Assembly (NCBI GenBank): GCA_016780385.1
Contig: JADHLY010000016.1
Location: forward strand, 1 to 39,099
Source of the DNA: Flavobacteriales bacterium
Lineage (GTDB): Bacteria > Bacteroidota > Bacteroidia > Flavobacteriales_D > Sanyastnellaceae
Reading direction: 5' to 3'
Length of the DNA stretch: 39,099 nt
Shown here: piece after piece, positions 17,359 to 25,656 of the stretch
Position numbering within the stretch: the first letter of the stretch is position 1
How the letters are laid out: the number at the start of each line of letters is the position of its first letter
Translations under genes and position numbers: made by a program
Notes under the pieces: generated by a model
What the model was told of the DNA's origin: nothing
The model's database searches: none
What the model saw: the letters and a program-made list of their open reading frames with translations, nothing else

Positions 17359-19347
17359 ATGCCATTCTTTAGTACCTCCTCCTCCCTCCGCCAGCGCGCC
17401 CTCCTCCATGGCGTGCTCTCCATGGTCCTGGCCCTTCCTCTTCTGGCCCATGGTCAATCCAACCCTTCTGGTTCGAACACCGGAACTGCGGGCATACACG
17501 CTGGTTGGCAAATGGGGCCCGTGGCCTTGCACACGGAGCGCCACCGTTCATACGGCACACACAACTTGGGCAACACCGGTTACGGACAAGCCCTGACGGT
17601 GCAGACCGTATGGAATGGCCCCTGGGAGATTGAAATGAAAGCCAGCCGCAGTGCCGTCATCATGGACGACGGCGCCATGCGCGGTTGGAAGACTGAAGTC
17701 CAATCCGGCTCCGTGATGGTGAATTGGGTCTGGCAAGCTGCGGGCAACCGACAGGATGTACATACGCGCTCAGTATCGGTCAGCAAGGGCTTCCAACCAT
17801 TTGTCGGCATCGGCATCGCCCATGTGGACCACTGGATGAAACAGGACCTCGAAGATGCCGAAGGACGGCGTTACCACCTCTGGTCAGATGGCACCCTGCG
17901 CGACCGCGACGAAGCCGGAGATCATGCCGGCAATGCCACCATACTGCGTCGGGACTACACCTATGAAAGCAATGTCTCTGACCTGCAGGATCAGTCCGCC
18001 TCGGGCCGGTCTCTGGCCATCCCCGCTCAAATCGGGGTGCGATTGGACGTGAGCCCGCGCATCCGCGCCCGCATGGGCATTGGAGGATGGCTCGGGTTGA
18101 CCGACGCGGTGGACGACCAAGTCTCAGGCAGGACATTTTCTGGCGACGCGCTCGCGAGCGGCTTCTTTGGCCTCGGCATTCGCCTTGGCAAACTGAGCCC
18201 CAAGCCCAAGGCGCCACCCACTGGCTCTTATTATTCTCGTCGCGACGCCGCATTGCTGTCGGCCATGGACACGGATGCCGACGGCATCAGCAATCTCCTC
18301 GACCGCTGCCCTGGCACCGAGCGTGGTGTGGAAGTCGACGGCCACGGCTGCCCCATCGATTCAGATGGAGACGGCTATGCCGATTACAAGGACGACGAGC
18401 CGCACTCTCCCCACATCCGCGTCAATGCCCGTGGTGTGGCCATAGGGCCTGACGGCGATGATGTGGCCGTTGACAAATCTGGCTGGGACGTCATCAGTGG
18501 CACCATCACCTCTGACGACCGTACCAATTACACGTTGAACATTCCCACTCCTGAGCAAGGCTGGACCACTGCTGAACAGCAGACCCTGCTGGCCTTCAAA
18601 CACCTCAGCGAATCATCAGAAGGGGTGAGCGTAGATGTCGGAGTGGATCCCATCGCAGCCGATCGTGCGGCCCAAACCGTGCGCGAAGCTGGCCTTGAAG
18701 CAGAGTTGGTCGCACCGGAAACAACCGTGAACGTTGCAGAGACCACACCGGCCTTGGCGACAGATGTTGTCCACGAAGAAGCCCTGCATTACCGCGTACA
18801 GCTGGGGGCCTACAGGACCCCAGACCCTGCGGCGCTGAGCGCCACATTTGACGGCATTGATGTCGTGCGCCTCAAGGGCGAAGACGGAATGCTGCGGGTA
18901 TTCAGCCGGTCCTTCGAGCAACGCAATGACGCCGTTGATTACAAGATCCAACTGACAGAAATGGGCTTCACGGGGGCGTTTGTCACTGGACCTGCTGGCG
19001 CGCATGCGCCGGTAGACCAAGGCACAGAGACGGCCCCTGAAGCGGCCGCCGCCGCGCAGCCGCAATTTGATGAGCGCATGATTTCGTTCCGCATCCAGCT
19101 CGGCGCCATGAAGACCGAAGTCAGCGTGGAAGCCATGGACGATCTGCTTGAAATCGGAAATGTCGAACACCGCAGCACGACGGGATGGCACCGCTATTTG
19201 CACGGAAACTTCACTTCGGCCAGTGCAGCACGTGCCGCCTTGCCCGCGCTGCAATCCGCAGGATTTGAAGACGCCTTCATCGTCGGTGATGTGTCGGGAC
19301 GGATTGTCCCCTTGGCAGAAGCGGAGATTCTGCTCAGGCAGGATTGA
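17359..19347 (+). CDS. Outer-membrane barrel / thrombospondin type 3 repeat / tandem SPOR-domain protein
   Basis: 662 residues with a signal peptide (ending LPLLAHGQ). Residues about 35-290 are strand-rich with alternating polarity, like an outer-membrane barrel or OprF-like N-terminal domain. Residues about 308-350 contain calcium-binding thrombospondin type 3 repeats (DTDADGISNLLDRCPGT, IDSDGDGYADYKDDEP). After a Thr/Glu-rich linker come two SPOR-like domains, starting YRVQLGAYRTPDP and FRIQLGAMKTE. The layout resembles OmpA-type porins, with the usual peptidoglycan-binding OmpA domain replaced by SPOR units, which in characterised proteins bind denuded glycan strands. It probably tethers the outer membrane to the wall. 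Its last 14 bases overlap the convergent FAD dehydrogenase gene. Confidence 0.82.
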   Translation: MPFFSTSSSLRQRALLHGVLSMVLALPLLAHGQSNPSGSNTGTAGIHAGWQMGPVALHTERHRSYGTHNLGNTGYGQALTVQTVWNGPWEIEMKASRSAVIMDDGAMRGWKTEVQSGSVMVNWVWQAAGNRQDVHTRSVSVSKGFQPFVGIGIAHVDHWMKQDLEDAEGRRYHLWSDGTLRDRDEAGDHAGNATILRRDYTYESNVSDLQDQSASGRSLAIPAQIGVRLDVSPRIRARMGIGGWLGLTDAVDDQVSGRTFSGDALASGFFGLGIRLGKLSPKPKAPPTGSYYSRRDAALLSAMDTDADGISNLLDRCPGTERGVEVDGHGCPIDSDGDGYADYKDDEPHSPHIRVNARGVAIGPDGDDVAVDKSGWDVISGTITSDDRTNYTLNIPTPEQGWTTAEQQTLLAFKHLSESSEGVSVDVGVDPIAADRAAQTVREAGLEAELVAPETTVNVAETTPALATDVVHEEALHYRVQLGAYRTPDPAALSATFDGIDVVRLKGEDGMLRVFSRSFEQRNDAVDYKIQLTEMGFTGAFVTGPAGAHAPVDQGTETAPEAAAAAQPQFDERMISFRIQLGAMKTEVSVEAMDDLLEIGNVEHRSTTGWHRYLHGNFTSASAARAALPALQSAGFEDAFIVGDVSGRIVPLAEAEILLRQD

Positions 19348-20929
19348 TTCCGGCGCCCTGCGCAATGGCCTCTGCCACTCGGATTCCATCCATGGCGGCA
19401 GAAGCGATTCCGCCGGCATAGCCTGCACCTTCACCACACGGATACAATCCAGGGACACCCTCCATTGCGAGGGTGTCTTTGTTTCTCGGCATGCGCACCG
19501 GGCTGGACGTTCGGCTTTCCGGCGCCACAACGATGGCATCGGGGTGGAGATACCCCGGCATCTTCCGTTCGAAATCCTGGATGCCCGCAATGAGCCGATC
19601 GACGATAAATGGCGGGAGAAGTTCCGTCAAATTGACGGACGTCAGACCGGCGAGGTAACTGCACCCGGGCAGGTCGCGGGATGGCCTTCTTGCTACAAAG
19701 TCCACAAGCCGCTGGGCCGGGGCCCGCTGCGCTCCGCCTGCTGCTGCGTGGCAGGCGCGTTCGACAGCACGCTGAAACCCCAAGGCCCCCAATGCCCCCG
19801 TATATCCGTGTGCATCGAGGTCGTCGGCACTGACTGTCGTCACGATACCGCTGTTGGCCCAAGGGTTATTGCGTCGAGAAGGGCTCCACCCATTGGTCAC
19901 CACCTCGCCATTTTCGGTGGCGCAGGGCGCAATCACGCCCCCCGGGCACATGCAAAATGAAAAGACACCACCACCTTCGGTTTGGGTCACCAAGGAATAG
20001 GTGGCAGGCGGAAGCCCGAGTGCTGAGGAAGGTGTGTTGCCCTTCAATTTGTATTGACGCGCATCCACCCAGCTCTGCGGATGTTCGATCCGAACGCCTA
20101 AGGCAAAGGGCTTGCGATCCAATGGCAATCCCGCCGCGTGCATCCACTCAAAGACATCGCGGGCACCGTGACCGGTGGCCATCACCACCGCTTCACCTTG
20201 GATTTCTCCGGTGCTTGTGGCCACGCCTGTGGCTTGACCGCTAGGGCCGCGCAGGAGTCCGGTCACGCGACAATCAAACACCACTTCACCACCGCAGGAC
20301 AGGATGCGCTCGCGCATGGCAGAAATGATCGCGGGGAGCTTGTTCGTCCCGATGTGAGGATGGGTGTCCACCAAGATGTCAGGGTCGGCGCCATGCTCGA
20401 CGAACCAGCCCAACACCGTGCGCCAACTGCCGCGTTTCTTGGCCCGGGTGTACAGTTTGCCGTCGGAATAGGTGCCCGCGCCCCCTTCGCCAAAGCAGTA
20501 ATTCGAATCGGGATCCACGTGGCCCTCTCGGATGAGCCGAACAAGGTCGCGGCGGCGCTCTCTGACGGGGCGACCCCGCTCCAAAACCACAGGCCTCAAC
20601 CCCAATTCGATCAACCGCAGGGCACAATACAAGCCAGCAGGTCCGGCGCCGACCACCACCACTCGTGGCGCGCCCGTCACCTCGCGCCAAACACCTGAAG
20701 TCCTTGGAACTTCGGTCAGATCAAGCCCCACCAACAGTTCCACCACCGCCGGCCGGCGGCGGGCATCGAGGCTGCGCTTCAGTACAGTAAACGTCTCAAA
20801 CTCGGCGCCTTGTTGGCGCAAGGCGGATGCGATGGCCTCCTCGTCCCGCGACTTGAGTGGTGACAACCTCACCATCACCGAGTCCGGTTGACTTTGCTCG
20901 GGCCGTTGTGCAGGTTTGGGGCTGTTCAT
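19334..20929 (-). CDS. FAD-dependent dehydrogenase of the COG2509 family
   Basis: 531 residues from the ATG at 20929. The open frame runs 99 codons further upstream, but that extension lies antisense to the E1 gene and adds no family sequence. After an N-terminal domain of about 85 residues typical of the family, the FAD Rossmann motif VVVVGAGPAGL appears near residues 90-100. It is followed by NYCFGEGGAGTYSDGKL, VMATGHGARDVF, and a C-terminal FAD segment LYPCGEGAGYAGGI. The family is widespread but its physiological substrate is not established. It is divergent from the E1 gene (66-base gap) and overlaps the SPOR gene at its 3' end. Confidence 0.9.
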   Translation of the reverse strand: MNSPKPAQRPEQSQPDSVMVRLSPLKSRDEEAIASALRQQGAEFETFTVLKRSLDARRRPAVVELLVGLDLTEVPRTSGVWREVTGAPRVVVVGAGPAGLYCALRLIELGLRPVVLERGRPVRERRRDLVRLIREGHVDPDSNYCFGEGGAGTYSDGKLYTRAKKRGSWRTVLGWFVEHGADPDILVDTHPHIGTNKLPAIISAMRERILSCGGEVVFDCRVTGLLRGPSGQATGVATSTGEIQGEAVVMATGHGARDVFEWMHAAGLPLDRKPFALGVRIEHPQSWVDARQYKLKGNTPSSALGLPPATYSLVTQTEGGGVFSFCMCPGGVIAPCATENGEVVTNGWSPSRRNNPWANSGIVTTVSADDLDAHGYTGALGALGFQRAVERACHAAAGGAQRAPAQRLVDFVARRPSRDLPGCSYLAGLTSVNLTELLPPFIVDRLIAGIQDFERKMPGYLHPDAIVVAPESRTSSPVRMPRNKDTLAMEGVPGLYPCGEGAGYAGGIASAAMDGIRVAEAIAQGAGINPA

Positions 20930-20938
20930 TTCCACCGG

Positions 20939-20945
20939 CAAAATA
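20939..20945 (-). promoter_or_regulatory. Possible -7-like box for the COG2509 gene
   Basis: The minus strand reads TATTTTG, nine bases before the ATG. It is one base shorter than TAnnTTTG (TAnTTTG), a spacing also seen before two other genes in this window. Without a -33 element it is only suggestive. Confidence 0.25.
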
Positions 20946-20982
20946 CGCGTTGGGTGCGCTGCGGGAGGGACAACAGGGCAGT

Positions 20983-20990
20983 TAGCTTTG
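20983..20990 (+). promoter_or_regulatory. Candidate -7 promoter box of the E1 gene, five bases before the ATG
   Basis: TAGCTTTG is a perfect match to the Bacteroidota -7 box TAnnTTTG. Only five bases separate it from the ATG at 20996, so the predicted transcript would begin at or within a few bases of the start codon and could be leaderless. No clear -33 TTTG at the usual 19-base spacing. Confidence 0.45.
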
Positions 20991-20995
20991 TTGTC

Positions 20996-23014
20996 ATGGC
21001 CTCCAAAAAGGTTCCCGAATTGAACATCCAAGACCGCGGTATTGCGCGAGATGTCATGCTCCAACTGCTCGACCAGCTCCTGTTGCCCAGGCTGATCGAA
21101 GAAAAAATGCTGAGCCTGCTGCGACAAGGCCGCATCAGCAAGTGGTTTTCCGGCATGGGCCAAGAGGCCATTTCCGTGGGATGTACCGCAGCGCTCGCCG
21201 CAGACGAAGTCATTCTGCCCATGCACCGCAACCTCGGGGTGTTCACCACGAGGGGGGTCGATTTAACCCAGCTGTTCGCCCAATTCCAAGGCAAGGCCTC
21301 CGGCTTTACCCAAGGGCACGACCGAAGCTTCCACTTCGGCACCATGGAGCACAACATCGTCGGGATGATCAGCCACCTCGGCCCACAGCTGGGCATTGCC
21401 GATGGCATCGCCTTGGCCTCCAAAAACCGGGGCAGCGGTAAAGCGACGTTGGTCTTCACGGGTGATGGTGCGACCAGCGAAGGCGACTTTCACGAAGCAT
21501 TGAACGTAGCGAGCGTTTGGGAATTGCCGGTGTTGTTTTGCATCGAGAGCAACCACTGGGGCCTGTCAACGCCGAGCAGCCAACAGTTCCGCTGCGCCCA
21601 ATTCATCGATAAGGCGGCGGGATATGGCATCCCAGCGGAAGACGCCATACGGCTCAATGGCAACGACATTCTCGAGGTCTATGAGACCGTGCGCAAAGCG
21701 GCGGCTTCAGTGCGCGAACGTCCCCGTCCGATCATGCTCGAGTTCGATACTTTCCGGCGACGCGGACACGAAGAGGCGAGCGGCACCAAGTACTATCCCG
21801 AGGGCCTCATCGAGGCGTGGGAGGAGCGCGACCCTGTGGATACCTATACCGCTTTCCTCATCGAACAGGGCCACATCACCGAAGGGGCCATCGAAGAACG
21901 AAAAGAAGCCATCCGCAAGGACATCGCCGCGGCATTGAAAGCCGCGGAGGCTGAGCCCGACGTGCAGCCGGATGCCGACCACGAGTTGGAACGCTTGTTT
22001 CAGGGCAGCCCGCCAGCACCCCGCACGCCCGGGACGGAAACCGAAGAATTGCGGTTCATTGACGCGATCACGGCAGGCCTCTCCGCCGCCATGGAACGGC
22101 ACGACAACCTCGTCCTGATGGGGCAAGACATTGGCGCTTATGGCGGGGTTTTCAAGGTGACCGATGGATTTATGGACCGGTTTGGTGCTGACCGCGTGCG
22201 CAACACGCCATTGTGTGAAAGCGCCATCGTAGGAACCGGCCTCGGGCTCTCCATTGCTGGAATGAAGGCCATGGTCGAAATGCAGTTCGCAGATTTCGTC
22301 ACCTGTGGCTTCAATCAAATCGTCAACAACCTCGCCAAGCTCCATTGGCGCTGGGGGCAAAACGCCGACGTCGTGGTCCGAATGCCCACCGGAGCCGGGG
22401 TCGCGGCGGGCCCCTTTCACAGCCAATCCAATGAAGCCTGGTTCTTTCACGTGCCCGGACTCATGATCGCCTATCCCGCCTTCCCCGAAGACGCCAAAGG
22501 TTTGCTGGCCACGGCCTTTGATACCCCCAACCCCGTGTTGTTCTTTGAGCACAAGGCGCTGTACAGAAGCCTGAGTGGCGCGGTGCCCACCAACGACTAC
22601 AGCTTGCCCTTTGGAAAGGCAAGGCTCATCGGGTCGCCCAACGACGCCCTGATCGTGACCTATGGCATGGGGGTGCATTGGGCTTTGGAGGAAGCGAAGC
22701 GTTGCCGCGAGGTGGGACTGGGCCAAGTCGGCGTGCTGGATTTGCGCACCCTCTCTCCACTCGACTGGGATGCGGTCTTCTCAGGGGCGCGACAGGCCGG
22801 ACGTGTGCTCGTCCTGCATGAAGACAACCTCACCGGTGGCATCGGTGGCGAGATTGCGGCTCGAATCCAAGAGGCCTGTTTTTCGCACCTGGATGCCCCC
22901 GTGACCCGCGTCGCCTCTATGGATACGCCCATCCCCTTCGCCCCGAATCTCGAGGCGGAGTACTTGCCCAAACAGCGGCTCGCAGCAGCGTTGGATGGGC
23001 TGCTGACGTACTGA
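20996..23014 (+). CDS. 2-oxoacid dehydrogenase E1, alpha and beta subunits fused (branched-chain type)
   Basis: 672 residues from the ATG at 20996; the frame is open further upstream but only across the divergent promoter region. It is the thiamine-diphosphate decarboxylase component of a 2-oxoacid dehydrogenase complex, most likely the branched-chain (2-oxoisovalerate) one. Residues 1 to about 350 are the alpha part with the TPP motif GDGATSEGD (GDG at 156-158) and the closing Asn186 in ESNHW. Residues about 355-672 are the beta part (LMGQDIGAYGGVFKVTDG, NTPLCESAIVGTGLG, MPTGAGVAAGPFHSQS). Fusion into one chain is common in Bacteroidota. No E2 or E3 gene lies in the window, so it must pair with components encoded elsewhere. 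Confidence 0.92.
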   Translation: MASKKVPELNIQDRGIARDVMLQLLDQLLLPRLIEEKMLSLLRQGRISKWFSGMGQEAISVGCTAALAADEVILPMHRNLGVFTTRGVDLTQLFAQFQGKASGFTQGHDRSFHFGTMEHNIVGMISHLGPQLGIADGIALASKNRGSGKATLVFTGDGATSEGDFHEALNVASVWELPVLFCIESNHWGLSTPSSQQFRCAQFIDKAAGYGIPAEDAIRLNGNDILEVYETVRKAAASVRERPRPIMLEFDTFRRRGHEEASGTKYYPEGLIEAWEERDPVDTYTAFLIEQGHITEGAIEERKEAIRKDIAAALKAAEAEPDVQPDADHELERLFQGSPPAPRTPGTETEELRFIDAITAGLSAAMERHDNLVLMGQDIGAYGGVFKVTDGFMDRFGADRVRNTPLCESAIVGTGLGLSIAGMKAMVEMQFADFVTCGFNQIVNNLAKLHWRWGQNADVVVRMPTGAGVAAGPFHSQSNEAWFFHVPGLMIAYPAFPEDAKGLLATAFDTPNPVLFFEHKALYRSLSGAVPTNDYSLPFGKARLIGSPNDALIVTYGMGVHWALEEAKRCREVGLGQVGVLDLRTLSPLDWDAVFSGARQAGRVLVLHEDNLTGGIGGEIAARIQEACFSHLDAPVTRVASMDTPIPFAPNLEAEYLPKQRLAAALDGLLTY

Positions 23015-23087
23015 TTGGCCCTCGGCCTCTTATCCACAACACACTCACATATCGTCAGCGCTTGGAACTCTGCGCTACTTTGAGGGC

Positions 23088-23429
23088 ATGGGAAGTGTTG
23101 AATTAGAGGGTGCCATCCGCACCATATTGCTCGATGTGCTGGAACAGTGCGCTCGGCAAATGGATGCGTACCCTCCGGACCGCGCTCAGTTCAAGCCCAT
23201 CGCCTACGCTGCCCATTCGGCCCTCGAAGATTTCGAAAGAAAGTTTGCGCAAGCGGCAAAGGAACCTACCCATTCGCAGCAACTCTACTTGAGGGCGCAA
23301 GACATGGCTTCGGAATGGCTCCACAATATCCAAGAACTCAAAAAGGACAGAACGCTGGCCCAGGAGCTGGAGCACCTGCCGACTTGGAAGCGCTCCGACC
23401 GTCAGCCACCACTTCCCGTGGCCCGCTGA
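23088..23429 (+). CDS. Small helical protein of unknown function
   Basis: 113 residues, not recognised. Predominantly helical and charged, with no signal peptide or membrane segment; the C-terminus (RQPPLPVAR) is proline-rich. The ATG is preceded five bases upstream by TACTTTG, a one-base-short variant of the -7 box. Its TGA is immediately followed by the reverse-strand stop of the next gene, inside the palindrome at 23423-23436. The short length leaves some doubt, but the start context and fit between neighbours favour a real gene. Confidence 0.6.
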   Translation: MGSVELEGAIRTILLDVLEQCARQMDAYPPDRAQFKPIAYAAHSALEDFERKFAQAAKEPTHSQQLYLRAQDMASEWLHNIQELKKDRTLAQELEHLPTWKRSDRQPPLPVAR

Positions 23430-23436
23430 TCAGCGG
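23423..23436. repeat. 14-base perfect palindrome carrying both stop codons of a convergent pair
   Basis: CCGCTGATCAGCGG is its own reverse complement. The central TGATCA supplies the TGA of the + strand gene and, on the other strand, the TGA of the convergent gene. No T-tract follows on either side, and a palindrome without a loop is a poor terminator. An 11-base part (CCGCTGATCAG) recurs at the mutS2/protease junction, 27772-27782. Confidence 0.7.
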
Positions 23437-23972
23437 CGACGGACGACTTGCTGTGGATTTTTGATGGCTTGCTCAATGGTGCGGATATCAGCCTTCAGCA
23501 TGCCCTTTTTGTCCAGACGCTTGGCCTGAGCGATGAGGGCTTTGGCCTCTTTCATGCGCCGCTTCGAGCTTTGGATCGCCGCAAGGTTGAGCATCACGGC
23601 TGCTTTTTCTTCATCCCGCTTGAGGCCTACATCCAATGCCGTGCGGAATGCCTTTTCGGCCTCCGAGAGGCTGGACTCGAGCAACAGGTTGCCTTGCAAA
23701 AACCAATACTGCCCACGGTTATTGGGCCACAAGTGTTTCGGGTTGATGCCCGCCAAAATCTTACGGGCCTTGTCCATGTCTTGCTGCTGGATGCGGAAAG
23801 CGACCAAAATCATCCGCATGCTCCGCATGGCGGTCAAACCGAAAATGAGGGCGAGCAAGACCATTCCGATACCGCTCCCCGTGTAACTGGTGCGGAACAA
23901 TTGGATGGCGTAGGCCAAGGAGCCAACAGCCAAGGCGATTTTGAGGATACGGGAGTCGAATGGAATGCGCAT
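23430..23972 (-). CDS. Small membrane-anchored TPR-like protein
   Basis: 180 residues. Two hydrophobic segments near the N-terminus (about 9-25 and 33-50), then a soluble helical part whose pattern (NNRGQYWFLQGNLLLE, AEKAFRTALDVGLKRDEEKAAVMLNLAA) fits two or three tetratricopeptide repeats, ending in a basic tail. It is probably an inner-membrane protein with a cytoplasmic adaptor domain; partner unknown. Divergent from the pRiA4b ORF-3-like gene, with convincing -7 boxes for both in the 98-base gap. Its stop codon touches that of the upstream convergent gene. Confidence 0.75.
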   Translation of the reverse strand: MRIPFDSRILKIALAVGSLAYAIQLFRTSYTGSGIGMVLLALIFGLTAMRSMRMILVAFRIQQQDMDKARKILAGINPKHLWPNNRGQYWFLQGNLLLESSLSEAEKAFRTALDVGLKRDEEKAAVMLNLAAIQSSKRRMKEAKALIAQAKRLDKKGMLKADIRTIEQAIKNPQQVVRRR

Positions 23973-24010
23973 GTTGTAAAACGGGCCTGAGTGTGGATAG
24001 CAGACGGGTG

Positions 24011-24018
24011 CGAAACTA
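24011..24018 (-). promoter_or_regulatory. Candidate -7 box for the 180-residue membrane protein gene
   Basis: The minus strand reads TAGTTTCG, one base from TAnnTTTG. It would give a leader of about 33 bases before the ATG at 23972. The opposing + strand box for the divergent gene lies 23 bases away. Confidence 0.35.
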
Positions 24019-24041
24019 AACCGCTTGCGGCATAGATGGCA

Positions 24042-24049
24042 TAAATTCG
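24042..24049 (+). promoter_or_regulatory. Candidate -7 box for the pRiA4b ORF-3-like / miaA / mutS2 operon
   Basis: TAAATTCG, one base from TAnnTTTG, ends 21 bases before the ATG at 24071. It is the only plausible promoter for the three coupled genes. No good -33 element is visible. Confidence 0.35.
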
Positions 24050-24070
24050 CATAACCCGAGTGGCCCCATT

Positions 24071-24655
24071 ATGAACCTCATCCGTTTCCGCGTCATCATC
24101 GACATCGAAGAAGACGTCTTCCGCGACATCCTCATTGACAAGGCTGCGACCTTGGAGGACCTGCACCGCGGCATATTGGCCGCCTTTGATTTCGGCGAAG
24201 GTGAAATGGCTTCCTTTTTTCAATCCGACGAGGACTGGGGCCGAGGGCGCGAAGTCCCATTGATGGACATGGGCATGGACGATTCGGGCAACCCGTTTCC
24301 TTCGATGCGCACCGTTGCCGTGCATGAAATGGTCACCGTCGCCAATGACCGCATGGTCTATGTCTACGATTTTTTGCGGATGTGGTGTTTCTATGTGGAG
24401 GTCATCGGGATCGAAGAAGGCGAGACGCCAGAGTACCCGATGTTGGCACACGAGTTTGGAAAGGCCCCCGATCAGTTCTCCAAAGATGTGGACCTGAGCG
24501 ACCTCGAAGCCCTTTCAGCGCCGTCAGAAGATGACGGCCCTTTGCGCACGGGCGACCCCGAACTGGATGCCTATCTCAACGATGACGCAGAAGACGGTGA
24601 CGATGACGGGCCAAGCTTCACCTCTCTCGACGATCTGGACGAAGCCGCGTATTGA
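24071..24655 (+). CDS. Plasmid pRiA4b ORF-3-like family protein
   Basis: 194 residues. The N-terminal 130 residues follow the pRiA4b ORF-3 fold: IRFRVIIDIEEDVFRDILID, then TLEDLHRGILAAFDF, a middle region with SFFQSDEDWG, and VYVYDFLRMWCFYVEV. The C-terminal 50 residues are highly acidic (many Asp/Glu, such as NDDAEDGDDDGPSF). Despite the family name there is nothing plasmid-like around it; in Bacteroidota I recall this gene next to miaA, as here. The molecular function is not established. Its stop overlaps the miaA TTG start (TTGA), so it is the first gene of a translationally coupled unit. Confidence 0.82.
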   Translation: MNLIRFRVIIDIEEDVFRDILIDKAATLEDLHRGILAAFDFGEGEMASFFQSDEDWGRGREVPLMDMGMDDSGNPFPSMRTVAVHEMVTVANDRMVYVYDFLRMWCFYVEVIGIEEGETPEYPMLAHEFGKAPDQFSKDVDLSDLEALSAPSEDDGPLRTGDPELDAYLNDDAEDGDDDGPSFTSLDDLDEAAY

Positions 24656-25656
24656 CTTTCCAGAAAAGCCATTTCAAGAAGCGGGACGCAGCGCCCTTGG
24701 TCATTTCCATCGTCGGCCCCACCGCGGTGGGCAAAACCAGCCTATCGATCGCATTGGCCCGTTCCTTAGGTGCTGAAATCCTCTCTGCCGACAGCCGGCA
24801 ATTTTACTGCGATATCCCCATCGGAACGGCCCAGCCTACGGCCGATGAGCGCTCCCAAGCGCCCCACCATTTCGTGGATTTCCTCTCCCTAGAAGAAGAA
24901 TACAGTGCCGGACGCTTTGCCGCTGAATCCGTGCCATGGTTGGAGCAACACTTCGCCCAGCGGCAAAAGCAAGGCCTCCCTCCTGTCGCCATTATGGTCG
25001 GAGGAAGTGGGCTCTACACGCAAGCCGTTCAAGACGGGTTTGACGACATGCCAGCTGACCCTGAAATTCGGAAAGCCCTGAATGCACGCTACGCCGCCGA
25101 AGGGCTTGCCCCCTTGCTGGAGGAGTTGGAGCGCCTCGATCCCGAACACCGCCGCGCCGTGGACCCCGCCAACCCCCATCGTGTGATCCGCGCCCTGGAA
25201 GTGTGTCGGGCTGCAGGCAAGACGTATACGGCCTTTCGCAAACAACAAGCCGGTGCGCGGAAGGTGTTCCCCGGTGGCTGGACGCGCAGCACGGGGCGGC
25301 CTTGGGACACCCTGACCATCGGTTTGGGGGCACCACGTGACTTCCTGCACGGCCGCATCAACATCCGTGTGCACCACATGATAGAAGCCGGCTGGATGGA
25401 TGAGGCGAGCGCCGTCCTCCACCTCCGCCATGTCAACGCCTTGAGAACCGTAGGCTACCCGCAACTGTTCGATGTCCTAGAAGGGCACATGGACATGACC
25501 ACTGCCGTGCAGAAAATTCAAGAAGCGACCCGACAATTTGCCCGTCGGCAATTGACCTGGTTTCACCGGCAAGCCGGAGTGCATTGGGTGGATGCCCGGC
25601 GCCCCAACGACGCTGTCAAACTCGTCCTCGACTTCGTGCAGCATGGTGAAATCTGA
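24652..25656 (+). CDS. miaA: tRNA dimethylallyltransferase MiaA
   Basis: Transfers the dimethylallyl group to A37 of tRNAs that read UNN codons (i6A37). 334 residues. The P-loop is GPTAVGKTSLS, followed by SADSRQFYCDIPIGTAQPT, the segment that binds the diphosphate donor and tRNA, and the GGSGLYTQAV and NPHRVIRALEV motifs. The start is a TTG whose bases overlap the previous stop (TTGA). No in-frame ATG exists before the P-loop, and starting later would cut close to it, so the TTG is favoured. A second TTG near 24699 is the only alternative. The 3' end overlaps mutS2 by 14 bases. Confidence 0.95.
   Translation: MTFQKSHFKKRDAAPLVISIVGPTAVGKTSLSIALARSLGAEILSADSRQFYCDIPIGTAQPTADERSQAPHHFVDFLSLEEEYSAGRFAAESVPWLEQHFAQRQKQGLPPVAIMVGGSGLYTQAVQDGFDDMPADPEIRKALNARYAAEGLAPLLEELERLDPEHRRAVDPANPHRVIRALEVCRAAGKTYTAFRKQQAGARKVFPGGWTRSTGRPWDTLTIGLGAPRDFLHGRINIRVHHMIEAGWMDEASAVLHLRHVNALRTVGYPQLFDVLEGHMDMTTAVQKIQEATRQFARRQLTWFHRQAGVHWVDARRPNDAVKLVLDFVQHGEI

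Noticed and set aside
18616-19590. 324-codon minus-strand frame across the SPOR gene and the COG2509 gene end
   Set aside because: Crosses two confirmed genes in a third frame and has no recognisable domain.
20930-21226. 99-codon N-terminal extension of the COG2509 dehydrogenase
   Set aside because: It is antisense to the E1 gene start and promoter and has no family similarity; the ATG at 20929 gives a normal-length protein.
21707-22726. 339-codon minus-strand frame antisense to the E1 beta part
   Set aside because: No motifs; the sense frame is a clear TPP-dependent dehydrogenase.
24071-24655. Mobile-element or plasmid origin suggested by the family name pRiA4b ORF-3
   Set aside because: No transposase, inverted repeats, target duplications or composition change; the gene is coupled to miaA in a chromosomal setting.
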